DNA of 64,000 nt from assembly GCA_037576215.1 (NCBI GenBank), contig JBANDB010000012.1, positions 1,550,001 through 1,614,000 of the forward strand, written 5' to 3'. This DNA is from Armillaria gallica (lineage: Eukaryota > Basidiomycota > Agaricomycetes > Agaricales > Physalacriaceae). The position numbers and the translations under genes were made by a program. Positions 1 to 11,707 of the stretch are shown here, piece after piece. The notes under the pieces were generated by a model, which was not told where the DNA came from, ran no database searches, and saw nothing but the letters and a program-made list of their open reading frames with translations. Within the stretch, counting starts at the first letter, position 1. Each line of letters begins with the position of its first letter.

Positions 1-123
1 ATAGCACTGTTAAATAATCCACAGCGTAAACTAAAAAGAGAGTCTGGTATATACAGGTAGTGGCTTGAAGAAGTCCGTTCCGAATGTCCCAGTTGGATTA
101 GTAGATGGCTTTTATGTAATCCC

Positions 124-3100
124 TCAACGCGCCTTGCTAATTCTACGAGACGCCTTTTTTTCCGCTTCAATACATTTTCGGCTAGCCGATTCTATTGCCT
201 GCATCCATACTACAAGAGAAAAGAGGTCAGGTCGCATTGGATTGTTGTGTAAGCATGAACATACATTGACATTCGCGAACTGACGACGCTCGAAATCCAA
301 CAGCCTCCCCGCCTCGTGGATATGGCAATGTGACCTGGAAACAAAAATCATCTAAAAGAGCTGATGAGCATGCGTTCCGACTACAAGAAAGAGTAATCAC
401 CGTTTCCATCTTTCAGTCGCACTTCTGATAGCGAAATAGGCTACATTCCAAGGTCAGATACCATGCAGAATCTTACACTGGAATCCATTACTGACCATCC
501 GATACAAGTTTTGCGCCGACGCGTCAGTCAATACCAACGTATCGCTACACAAGAACGCATGCAATCTCCGCCCGCTTTTAGCTTTACAGAGGATACCGTC
601 TTTTAGAAGTGTCCGAGCACCCATATGGCGAGTGGGGGCCGTCAAATCTAACCGACTATTCGTAATCGTCAGTGACCAGGCAGAAGAAGGGAGGAGAATA
701 TGTTTTTCACCCTTGGCCGATCCACAAGTGCTGAGAAATCTGCCGAAGCGTCTCGCGGCCCTCCTGCTCGCGAATGGTCTCGTTGATGTGAGCTAGGATC
801 CTTTCTGCAGCCCTCAGAGAATCAACAATTGCTATATGTTCAGCTCCGCCAGGCTCCGTGTAATGAAGGATCTACACGGTTATATCAGTCGATGTATCTT
901 GTAGGTGAAAGGAATGTGCTACTTACTTGCTTAACAAGAAGTGGATACCGTGTTATTCGCTGCATGGGTATGAGCAGATAACTTGACAGGTCGAGGTTGC
1001 GAGCCGCAGGATCGTCTCGAAGGTGCTATGCACGCATTTAGTCTTATCATACACGGCATTAACTTGAAGCCAATCCACACCTGTAACTGAGCAGCGAGGT
1101 CGGGCCGTGAATCGCGCAATGATTGCAACACTTTGATAGCATTCGATTGATTGACGCAGTAGTCCTGAGAGCAAATGTTAGCATGCTCATCTTTAGCAAT
1201 AGTACAATCCCGCCTACCATATACACAGCCATATTTGACATATGGTTCTGCAAAACGTCACCAATTCTATCGATGTACAGTCGACAGTCTTTCTGACGCT
1301 CCTCCAGAGCACTCATGAATGTCTAAAGGGAACATCAGTCTCGTTCTAGTCAGGAAGAGTGAAGGACTAGAGACCGTGTTGGTTATTAGAATGTCTTCCA
1401 CGTTCGCAAAAACCACTGTTACTGCTTTCATATCTAGGAGTGATAGCACGTTCGAATAAAAATGCTGCAAAGAGGAGTTTCAGCAGATGTTGATTATACA
1501 CTCGAATACTCATTCGTACCTCGACGACGAGCTGCAGATCATGTACATATGCAGTCTCTGTCGCGATGAGCTCAAATATAGCCTTTCAAAGCACGTCAGC
1601 CTATCGTCGACATAGGTATAAGGCCCAACTCACCTCCTGTCGGCGTCGTTCTTTCGGTGGAATCCCTTCAAGCGCGGATCTATCCACAAGACTAGCCCAA
1701 GACTGCAAACAAAGCCGCAAATTAAAAACAAGACACAAGCCCAGAAAATTAGGGGTACGCACACTTCCAAAAGCCGGACTAGCAGACCTGCTGAATTCGC
1801 TTTCGGGGGAATTGAGTATCGGAGCTGATATCACCAAACGTTTCTCCGCCTCTGGTGTCTTGCGTCCCAAAAAGTGCATGATGCTGGAGTATCGGCTCTC
1901 CCCGGGCCCTTCTTTCGAGGGTGTCTGCGAGATACTGGAGAACGTTGGCGAGCTCGGAGGACCTGAATCCGTGGAAGAAGCTACCGACATTCTGTTAACA
2001 TTAGCGTGAGTGTACCGAAATGCCTCGTATCTATCAAACGCATCATTGAGATGCGCCGACGTCTCTGATTCGGTGGGTGGGACAGGAGGAAGATCCTTCA
2101 GCGAAGAGGTGGACGTGCTGGAAGACAAGCGTTCAGGAGCAACAGGTGGAGGTCTACGTTTGCTAGACTTCGGTTTCCGGGGAGGTCTCGGAGGGGGTTT
2201 CACATCCTGTTTGACAATGAGACCAGCGGCTTCTAAGACTAATTGCCGTTCGTGTTCACGGGCTTCACGTTCAGCCTTGGTTTCAGGGTAGGTATCCTCG
2301 ATGTCGCTTTCGTCGAACGATAAGTAGTCGGAACCATCGGTTTCAGTGTCTGTATCATCGCCACTTGTGTCCGTCCCAATATCGTCCGTAGAATCAAGTT
2401 TCGGCTGGCTGATTTTCACTTCAACTAGGTTTTGAACGGCCGGTATGTCGGAGACCGGTGCAATCAGAGTACGATCAGGGTCTAAACGATAGAATTCCAT
2501 TGCGAAGCAAGTTTAATTGACGAGTACATGTAAGAAACAAAAAAAAAGGAGATTCAGCCTGTTTGCCAGACGTAAACAGAAGAGCTGGGGGAGGGAATAA
2601 CTTTACTGACCCTCAGCGACCTCTAGGTAATCAGCGGGTGCAAGGAACACCGCGCCATCCTGTTCCACCTTCCACCATACATCTTCACTGTCATCGACAA
2701 CGGTAATCATGTCCCCTTCAGAGAAGGATAGCTCATCAGAGCCATTGCCTGTATAGGTGTATAAAGCTTTGGCTTTGACTGAAAGAACAACGTCAGGTAG
2801 ATTCGGGGGAAATCAGCGAATCGACTTACCGAACTTCGTCTCCTCGACATAAGTTCGAGGGAACAGACCTGATCTACCAGTGGTCACGACGGTACCGAAC
2901 CACCAGTCACCGTCAGTCTTTGAAGGATTAGCCTTCAAAATGACGTTCTCGTCGAAACCTACAAAGACAATGAGCCTCAAATAAGCCCCATATGTGGGAC
3001 AAACTTACTCAAATCATCTGGACCATCAGCAACGTATGCATACAGTGTTCGGACACGAAGCTCTAGAAAGGTGTAAGTCAGTAAGAAGAAAAGATAAACA

Positions 3101-6100
3101 AACGGTAAATAAAACCTTGGGACTTGTCAATATCTGCCAGCGGATCATCTTCGACCTGTATAACGGGAATGGGAGTGGGAGGTGCTTCTGTCTCATCCTC
3201 TTCACGCGTCGAAGAAAGGTGTTCGACCGGGTTTCCTGCCTCAGTAGCAAGACCAGCGTACCAAGCGACGGACTGTCGGTTAGACTGACTCGACAGCTCA
3301 GAATCCATAGGAGAAGATGCAGGTACAGCTGCAGGAGGAGGAATATCGACACGAGGTGGAGACGGTGCTCGCACAACAGTGTTGATATGCGAGGGTGGAG
3401 CAGAATCGCCGATAACCTTACCAGCAACTGGTGGTCCACTCTTGTCCACCGTCTTTGTCGCTCGGAGTTTCCTTCCGCCTTGGATGGAGAGCATGAGGGC
3501 ACTGACGTCACCTGGAGCGGAGGATGTAACGGCAGGCGCGGGAGGAAGAGGAGCGGCAGGCGCAACTGGTGGTGCCGGCGGGGGAGGTGGGCCTGGCGGT
3601 GGAGGCGGAGGCGGAGACGTAACAACACCTCGATCGGGAGCTGGAGACGATGGAGACGACGCTGGTCCTGAGCCGGGGCTAGGCCCCGTCGATTGAGGCC
3701 TAGGAAGCAGACTGCCAAACAATCTACTGGCGATGTCGTTCCTCGCACTCCGGGACTTGGTAATTTCGTCGTCACTGCTGTCGTCGTCGCTATCCGAGTT
3801 TTCCTTAATGACGTCCCAATCATCGCCGATGGAGGAAGTGCTGGGAGGCGCGGTGTTATACGGTGTTTTAACTGGAACCGGACCAGGACTTCTGGGAGAG
3901 CGGATCGCAGGCGGCGGCGTCGGGACTGCGACTGGAGGGCTGACAGAGGTGGCGCGTTGGCTCCATGGATTGCTACCGGCGCTCGCTGTCGCCGGGGATG
4001 CGGCCGCAGCTGCACCTCCTCCCTTTATAAGACGACTGAAAGGATTAGTATCGGGCTTTTCAGCGGGGGGACTTTGCACCGCGGGAGTAGAAGGACTAGA
4101 GAACGCGACAGGCGGCGAGACAACGGGAGGCACAGGTGCACGGGGCGCAGGAGGCGGCGCAGGTGCAGGGGGAGCAGGAGACGGCGTCGCAATTATCGGT
4201 GACGGAGCTGGTTTATTCTTGAAAGCTTGAAGCTTAGCTTGATATTTCTCCTCTTCCAGTCGTGCCTCTTCCTCCTCTTGCTCAAGTTGCCTCAGTCTCG
4301 CAGCGCGGGCTTCGCGTTGCTTCTTGATGGCCTCCTCACGAGCACGGAACGCTTCTTCTTCTGGGTCAACCTCTGGTACCACAGGAGGGGGAGGTGGTGC
4401 AGGTGCAGGGGGTGTAATTACAGGAGCAGATGGACGAGCGGCCGGAGCTCGAGAAGGAGGTGGAACGGGGGCAGTACCTCTGGGTTTAGGTGCAGGCGGC
4501 GCTGCTTTAGCACGCGTTGGTGGTGGGGGAGGGGCTTTAGCAGCAGGAGGGGTGACAACAGGGGGCGCAGGAGCCGCGGATTCTTCCTTCAATGCCTTTT
4601 CGCGCTGGAGACGCTCCCTGCGCAAATTTTCCCTTTCTTCTGCCTCCTTCTCCGCCGCTCTGGCTTTCTCCTCAGCTTCTTTCTTCTCCTGTTGTAGTCG
4701 GTCTTCCACAGTGGTGTCAATTGGAGCGGGAGAAGGAGTTGCAACAAGGCCCAAGGCTGCTTTACGTGCTTCAATACGACGTTGAGCTTCTGCCCGTGCA
4801 AATGCTTGGCGCTCCTCTGGAGTCATGTTCTTCTTCGCTGGAGCAGGTGATGGCGGTGCTCTGGCAGCCGGGGGAGGACTGGTGACTGTTAAAGATGGTG
4901 TTGCAGGAGGAGGAGAAGCCGCAGCGGCAGGAGTACGAGGACGGTCGTACTCCCTATCCCTCCTGTCGCGAGGCGAAGGTGTCCGATGCCCGTAATCGTC
5001 TTCGTAACCCCGTCTATACGAGCCACGAGAGTATGGACGATCACGGTCGTCATCATACCTCCGAGACGAAGAATAAGAATCATCTTTATCGTCGTATCGA
5101 CCAAACTTCCGATTCGTATCGTCCCGATCTCGTGCCCATTGTCGCTTCTCTCTCTCTTTGCGCTCGTCCCTCGCCTTGATCTTTCTCTCAACTTCTGGTA
5201 CTCTTTCATGCATTAATGATAACAACTCTCTTTCCAGCCTTCTTCTTTCCTCGTCTTTAGCAGAGGTCCTTGGTCCGCGCGAAACATAGTCGAGATCATC
5301 TCCCACTCTCTTAACACGATATTTCAGATCATCCATTTCCCTGTCCAGAGCCTCATCTTCTGCTGTCCTGGCTGAATCAGCTTCTGCAGCACGATCCAGC
5401 ATCTGTGCTGTATTTGCGAGCATGTTCTTTACATCCGCGAGGTCAGCCGAAGGACCAGTGTCATTTCGTGACCTAACGTTATCGCGATTTATGTGACGAC
5501 TACGTGGCTGATAAACGCCACCCGAAGACTCGTTGTCTGAGTGTCTGTAGATTGTTGCGTCCCTACCAGAGTCGAGGGCAGAAGAGCCGGTAAATGAGCG
5601 GTCCTTCAGCCGCGATACAGGCGAGTCGATGCTGGATGGAGACCGTGACCGAGTCTCATTTTTGAGCACCCCCTTGAGGAAATCCACAGAACTATCAAGG
5701 TCACGATGAGAAGGCGGAACGAGTTCAGGAGGAAGCTGTTCAGGAATTTCGTTTCCATTTAACTCTAGATCAAATAGATCAGTTATGCGACGACGTCAAT
5801 GACGACGACAGACATACTTCGATAGATGAGACCCATTGCGACATGGAATTCTGCTTTATTCAACTTTCCGCGGTCGTCAACGTCGGCCAAGGTCCTAATT
5901 GCATCCATAAGTCTGAAATAGAGTCGCAATAAATATCCACTCACCAGATTCGGGCAAGATCATCCTTTGAAAGCCCGCTTTGACCGAATACATCCAACGC
6001 CGTCTGCCCGCTGATGAAACCGTCGCCATGCGTATCCCAAGCCCGGAAGATATTGTCGTAATTCTTCTTTTCTTGCTTCGACAACGCCCATGGGACTCGA

Positions 6101-6780
6101 GGGGCAGTGGTGCCTTTGACTTCCTGGTTGTGCTGTTGGAACGACTGCTGCAGAGATAAACCTCCAGGAAGGAGCTGTGACGGTAGCTGAGGGGCACCAC
6201 CGGCGCTATACGGGGTAGATGGGTTCATCGGCAAGAACGTACTGGACATCATCTGTAAGCGTGGATCCATGTATCCTGTGACCTGCGGCACTAATGGACG
6301 CGCAGCAGGATAGCCGGTCTGCTGAGGTTGTATGGCAGACAATCCGGGACCTCCCATTCCAGGTGACGGGCTCAGAAAACCGCGACTTTGCTGCGGCTGC
6401 TGCTGTGGCTGAAGAAAGTTACTCTGATTCTGCTGATACTGGGCGGGTATAGGCGGTACAGGCGGTGGTGGAGCTGGTCGAAGAGCTGACGAGAAATTGC
6501 TTCCTGGTCCTGGATATCCTGTCGGCTGAGCCTGCATGACACCGTTACCAGGAAAGCCCGTCTGCTGGGGCTGCATGCCTTGATTTACAGGATATCCCGT
6601 TCTCTGTGGTAGTATGCCGCTTCCTGGTTGTCCATATCCAGGCTGGAACTGCGGGTTTTGCTGGAACTGCAAGTTAGGTTGCTGGAATTGCGGGTTCTGC
6701 TGGTACTGGGGATTCGCAGGCTGGAATCCAGTCTGCATGGGATACTGATATCCCGGCTGACCTTGACCCCATTGCGCCAT
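124..6780 (-). CDS. CIN1: Intersectin/Pan1-type endocytic scaffold with RhoGEF module (Cin1-like)
   Basis: Large multi-exon gene starting at ATG 6780 and ending at the stop at 124-126. Domain order, read on the minus strand: a Gln/Pro-rich N-terminus with five [LIVM]xxQxTG motifs (about 6600-6270); an EH domain whose first EF-loop reads DTHGDGFISG and whose second exon carries DVDDRGKLNKAEF (about 6075-5850); a coiled coil (about 5300-5130); charged helices and long polyproline stretches (about 4850-3540); a WH2-like motif with LxxxIxxGxxLR spacing (about 3515-3440); two SH3 domains (about 3060-2830 and 2790-2600); a DH (RhoGEF) domain (about 1560-720); and a PH domain ending in IESASRK (about 650-130). 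This is the architecture of fungal intersectin (Cin1 of Cryptococcus) and combines Pan1-like and GEF functions. The expected role is clathrin-mediated endocytosis coupled to Arp2/3 actin and Rho/Cdc42 signalling at the plasma membrane. Only one EH domain was seen. The family is certain; individual exon borders are approximate. Confidence 0.88.
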
Positions 6781-7117
6781 CGCTGAGGAAGGGAGGGAAG
6801 AGAAGATGAGGTACTGGTGCAAAATCCGCAAGCGCGCGGCGGTGCGTCACCATCCGTGACAAGAAGGTCACACAATTTCCTAAAGCGAACTTGCCCTTGA
6901 TTTGACGCGCTTCGGCCCCGAATATCGCCTTCTTTTTGTTGGAAGACGTCGTCGATGTGGTTTTTCTTCAGTTCACTCACCAGACCCATCAAGATATAGG
7001 TTTGAAGCCTGGAGGCCTGATTATACATTTTGGGACATACAGACTAGAATTACAAGATACTAATTTTTCTGCTTCTTCTTTTGTTCTTCTTCCTTCCTTT
7101 GACTGCAGTACCGCACC

Positions 7118-9524
7118 TTACTCTTTGACAAGAGCGACGCGCAATGGAACCTGCTCTCCTTCGTGAACCCTTCCTTTGACGATGGGTGTGATAGTCTGCC
7201 ACCCGTGCATGTGCTGCAGCTCCAATCCCTCTTCGGAAGGACTGAACTCGAACGTACTCAGTAGTTCTGCGACCAGAACTTGCATCTCCATTACCCTGCG
7301 GAGTTGAAGCTAATGCTGGGATAACAAAAAATGATGTAGACGATATTACTTACGCGTACTTCCACCTAAAACAATGTGTTCAGTCTCATTCGCAGTTTTC
7401 AAAGCAAAGACGTACCCAATGCATGAACGAACTCCTCCGCCTATATATGAGTCAGGTAGGATGCAAGTTTTGCAGGCATAAAATCATTTGCTGAATGTCA
7501 CGCTGCAGAGGTCGAGATTGAGCAGTTCGAATAGGCAATATGAATGACAAATTTACAGGTTCGCATACATGCCCAAATTTGTTTCTTTGATTTCTGTCGG
7601 ATGGAGAAATCTCTCGGGATTCCATTTATCCGCATCGTCTCCCCATACACTCGGCAGTCTATAGATATCAGATGAGGGACAACGAGATCGATACAGACAA
7701 CAGCTTTACGCCTCACCGATTGTAAGTGTAAAAGGATAACATAAGGGTTTGCCCTTTCAGAACTGGAATGTCCCAGACGACACTATCGTCCGATGTGATC
7801 ATGGGTTCTGAGAGGGGAACGACGCAGTCCTGACTAGCTACCCGCATTGAGGTGGAGCCGAAAGGATGCAGACGAAGGGTCTCCTATCAGGATATTAGCC
7901 ACGGAACCTTTGATCATAAAAAAATATGCCGACTTTGATTACAGCGTTGAGCAGAGACAGAGATTCGTAATCATCCGCGTCTAGCTCTCCTCGGCAGTGC
8001 TCTCGCCTCTGGGAGATTTCTTCACGGATCTGGTTTTGAATAAACGGATGAAGGCTCAGCTCGTATAGGATCCAAGCCACTGTTGTCGCAGTTGTTTCGT
8101 GTCCACCAATAGTAAACGTGCTGATGGATGCGGCCGGACATTGGACAATTTCCCGAGTAAAGTTATCCAGAGACTCACGCTAGTTGGGAGTAGATTTCGT
8201 CAACACTCATCCGTTTATCTGGTTCTTCGGCAAGATATGAACGTGCTGTAGGACCATACCCATTACTATACATGTCATGATGAAGGAGAGCACACATACC
8301 AAGAAGATTCACGATATCCTTATCAGTAGTGTCCATCCCGTTTTCAACAACCTCGAGCTGCTTCTGGAGGATTTCGCTGGCGATTCTGTACGAACAATTC
8401 TTAAAACAAAGGGGTCGGGCCTGGCCTCTTGTTGGTATTAGGTCGAGAATCTTTAAGGCAAGCTTGGGTACTCCAGTTCGCCAGAGAGCTATGTATAAAA
8501 GTTCTAAACACGACGGAGATGCGTGTGACTCGATGCTACATATACCAACACCAACATTAACAAAAGGCTTTTTTCTCCGTAGGAAGGACGTACAATACAT
8601 TGTGGAGGGCCTCTCGGAGTTCTGAGGCTCCGTCATCCAGAGCATTAAAGTGATATCGAAAGGCAGCTATGGAGAACTCGAAGGTTAACGATCAGACAAA
8701 CTGGAAACTTAGACAGCTCACTTATACCAACGATATCGAGCGCCACTTTCCTTGTCCATGGAATAACGTCGACCACTTTACCAGCGCTGTCATTGCCAAT
8801 CTCATGTTTTAGTTTGTTTATCAGCTATATGAATCATGATGATTAGAAATGTAGTGCCTAGTTAACTGTTAGAAGCAAGTGGTTGAACGTACTTTAGATG
8901 TAAAAGACTGGAACAGAGGCAGAGATTGACGAAGCTGAGAGGCAGAGAAAGCGGGATTCAAGATCCTCCGTTGCCGCTGATGCACTGTACCTGAAGAGAC
9001 ATCTATTGAATTTTCGTGAATGATAAGACAAATATAATACATACCCTCGGCTACAGCCAAACCAGAGCCGATTAAGGCAGCAAATAAATGGACAATATCG
9101 GGAGATTTTGGGAATTGGTACCCAGATGTGTGGAGAACATATTTCAGCGCTTTGGGGTCGGATACCATCAATACATCTTGCTATAAGCAAAGGTCAGGTA
9201 AACTCTCATAAAAAGTTGATGAAGGACACTGACTGCGAAGCATCCGCCAATTCGAAAGACGGCACCATACTCCTGTAACCATTTCATCTCCAGCTGGCCA
9301 AAGTTTTTTTGGTTATGCATCATCCATTCGTGACCTATCCCCCGGTCAGTATAAGGGGGTTGATCGAGATATGTAGACGATTGTGACGAGCCTAACAGAA
9401 GGGAGGGTCTGGGAGGTCCGCGGATCTTTCGTATACACTTCAAGTTACGCTTGTAGTATGTCCAGGTAAGAGTCAGGACAGAAAGAAGGAAGAAGAAAAA
9501 CGATATGCTAGAGAGTGAGAACAT
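7118..9524 (-). CDS. Cytochrome P450, block copy 1 (heme motif altered)
   Basis: Multi-exon P450 with an N-terminal membrane anchor (MFSLSSISFFFFLLSVLTLT) and a Pro-rich hinge (GPPRPSLLLG). The I-helix contains GGHETTATT, the K-helix ETLR follows an intron, and the PERF motif reads NPERFLHP. The reading frame stays open through all inferred exons to TAA at 7118-7120. P450s use heme iron and an NADPH reductase to insert one oxygen atom, with the anchor in the ER membrane. Oddity: the exon before the heme loop reads LVTF then Ser, so the signature becomes F-S-G-G-V-R-S-C-I-G instead of FGxGxRxCxG. The next donor is GC where copies 2 and 3 have GT. The heme-ligand Cys is present. The substrate is unknown. 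The gene may be intact or in early decay. Confidence 0.78.
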
Positions 9525-10869
9525 GTGGGTCTATGGTGGCGAGCATCCCGTGACTCTTGCGCCGTATTCTTATACGCGCCATGTATTAGAACTTGTGCAT
9601 GTTTTCGAAGGCACTTCGAGATGTCGCACGGAGATACAATTCCATCGCCATCGTTCAGCGCCTAGCAATCGCTTCGATTCTCATGATCATTTAAAAAAAT
9701 AAACCTCTGGTTCACATGTACATAGATAGCACACTGTGGACGAGGGCATGCCATCGCCGCATGTGAAGCTCCTCGAGGCGCTCGGAGGGCAATGCTGTTG
9801 TTCTCAGAAGATTTGGAGAAGGAGGGGTTGATTTTGTCGAAGAAGGCTGATGATTCTGCATTTCCCTTGGCGAAAAGATGATCTCGATGGCGAACGGATA
9901 CATAACACACCAGAAGGTTGGTGGTTTTATCGAGCAGAATATACTCAGAAAGCACAAGAGAGTATCGAGACGAGCATGTGAGGATAAACAAGGAGGGACA
10001 GTACAAGCACTAGCGGTTTCGCTTATTTCGACACATCCTAGACAAGGACAATGTGGTAACGCGATGGGACCTCAAGGCCTCGTTTCCCTAGTGTTCGGAA
10101 GTCTGCTTTATTGTGAACGACGCCGCAATTCGACGAGAAGGCGCCAGTCCATTGATATGGGAGGGTCACTGGGTAACGAAATGTACTTGATTCGACTGAT
10201 ACAAACCCACACTGTGAGATAGTTTGGTCAAGAAGTTGATCCGAGATGTGAGTGTATAGCACGTTCTGCTTTGGTGGAGATGTCAGGGGATATCCCGTTT
10301 CTGATGTCCTAAATTCGTGTGTGATGATGTGATGTTTTGCGAGGCATTAATCCAGGATGTGTGCACCGTCTGGCAAGAGCATTAGGTCCCTCTGCTGATC
10401 AGATTACATCCAGATCCGTACATTGACCTATTTTTGCATAGTACCATCGAGTCCTATGGGGTCAGCGTCAGGACTAGGACGTCATGGCTTACGTCTGCGT
10501 CAGACCAAGGAGCCCAGCCAACCAGTCTGGCCAGATTTGTTTTCTTCACCACAGACTACAGTTTAGCATGAGCACCTCCTTCAAGTTATATTTAATAGGA
10601 CGTACTATTATTCTGTGGAGAGATTTTTTCAGCAGGCAAAATAAGATGATCGTGAACGACGAACATGGACGGCAGGGCCTGAGTCGGCAAAATGCGGGAT
10701 CAATTAATAAATTTTCCCACGTCCTTCACATGCTGCATAACTTAGTACTATGATGACCGACTGCCTATACCTATGCTCATAGGACTCAGAACCATTCTTT
10801 CGTTACTGGGTGGCCTCCAGCGTAATCACAGTCAATTTGAATGGAGTCAAACTAGGGTATTGCTCAAGG
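9525..10869. other. Duplicated 5' flank of P450 copy 1
   Basis: About 1.3 kb upstream of the P450 start, also present upstream of copy 2 (17832-19160) and, inverted and shorter, upstream of copy 3 (about 26280-27297). The short ORFs here differ by indels between copies, so I do not call a gene. The shared sequence probably includes the P450 promoter. Confidence 0.5.
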
Positions 10870-11130
10870 ATTTCTCCTCATTATCCGCTGCAATCTTCTT
10901 ATTCTTTACCCTTTTCATCGCAATAGACATTTTTTGGATCGCGCCCAAATTGCTTCCGTCTTGGGTCTTTTTAGGACGAAAAGTCGGGCTCGTGAGCTGG
11001 CCTAGTGGATGATTGTTGGACATGGTAAGGTGTCTTTGTGAAATTACGAGGCCCGCGATATGAGGAAGAGGGTGAGAATGGAACGTAGCTACAGTTCAAT
11101 CCCGCGAAGCACGGCGAGCAAAATGTACAA
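10870..11130. other. Intergenic, nothing recognised
   Basis: Unique sequence between the right edge of duplication copy 1 and the transcription-factor relic. No coding pattern, RNA gene or repeat was recognised. Confidence 0.4.
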
Positions 11131-11707
11131 CTAAATCCAAACAAAGAGTGCCGCTACCCTCTGCTTATAGCTTGGCCCGCCAGAAGCATTTTATTTCCCA
11201 CTCTGTGCAGGCCACACAAGGCTTTCTTCGTAAAGGATCCTGCCTATAAGGAGGAACGAACTGAGTGCTTTGTAAGAGGAGAACAGACACAGAACGCACT
11301 CAGAGTTACATCGCTTCTTATGCCGTGCCAGTAGATCGCTGCGAGTGAATTGAGAGCTGCACAACTTTCCATTCACCATCAGATAAACGAGCAAAAATAG
11401 AGGGTGCTACCGAGACGTACGTTGCAGCGATGCACTGGCAATCCCTCCCCAGTATCTAGACAATGCGTGTCGACGGACGTATTCAGGCAATGCTGACTGA
11501 GGCTTACTCACGAACGCGAAGGTGCCGATTTAAATGGGTAGTCCGACTGAACTTTGCAGGGCAGTGAGGGCAAAGTTTGGTCCGGGGCAGAATAGGGATG
11601 TTGCCCCTGTGAGACTGCATTTTGGACAGGGATCCATCCTTTTTCCTGAATTCCGCTGGTTGGCTTGCTAAGGGAGATGGCTCGACCTGGGCCCTTTCAA
11701 CTGGCAT
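11131..11707 (-). pseudogene. Relic of a C2H2 plus Zn2Cys6 transcription factor
   Basis: Three or four short exons read as a fungal DNA-binding protein. The first C2H2 finger has CPHCPAKFSRTTHLNRH, joined by splicing to HTGEGLPVHRCN. The second has CNLCSSQFTRSDLLARHKKR. Next comes the start of a Zn2Cys6 cluster, DPLRRKPCVACTE. After its third Cys the frame shifts by one base, and the continuing peptide (GGPSYKQR) has Tyr and Arg where the fourth and fifth cluster cysteines belong, followed soon by a stop. No regulatory C-terminal domain was found. The order C2H2-C2H2-Zn2Cys6 is a known fungal regulator layout. The frameshift, missing cysteines and truncation point to a dead gene. A start near 11707 is plausible but not secure. 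Confidence 0.6.

Larger units (their letters stand above)
6846..10869. repeat. Segmental duplication block, copy 1 (direct)
   Basis: Near-identical sequence recurs at 15156-19160. It starts at GTCACCATCCGTGACAAG in both copies and ends at ATTGCTCAAG. The block carries one P450 gene on the minus strand plus about 1.3 kb of its 5' flank and about 0.25 kb of its 3' flank. A shorter inverted copy lies at about 26280-29776. The left edge is only 66 nt upstream of the start codon of the intersectin-like gene. No terminal repeats or target-site duplication were seen at the edges, so this looks like segmental duplication rather than a mobile element. Confidence 0.88.

Noticed and set aside
1566..2291. 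Plus-strand ORFs at 1566-2009 and 2010-2291
   Set aside because: They lie antisense to the linker between the SH3 and DH modules of the intersectin gene.
3379..4785. Long plus-strand ORFs rich in Gly, Arg or Ala opposite the intersectin gene
   Set aside because: They are antisense readings of the Pro/Ala-rich coding region and have no independent domain or start context.
9330..9395. Length differences in the G-run CTGACCGGGG(G)ATAG among the three block P450s, first read as frameshifts
   Set aside because: The stretch lies inside an intron of about 57 nt with a CTGAC branch point; removing it joins SLLLG to HEW in frame in all copies.
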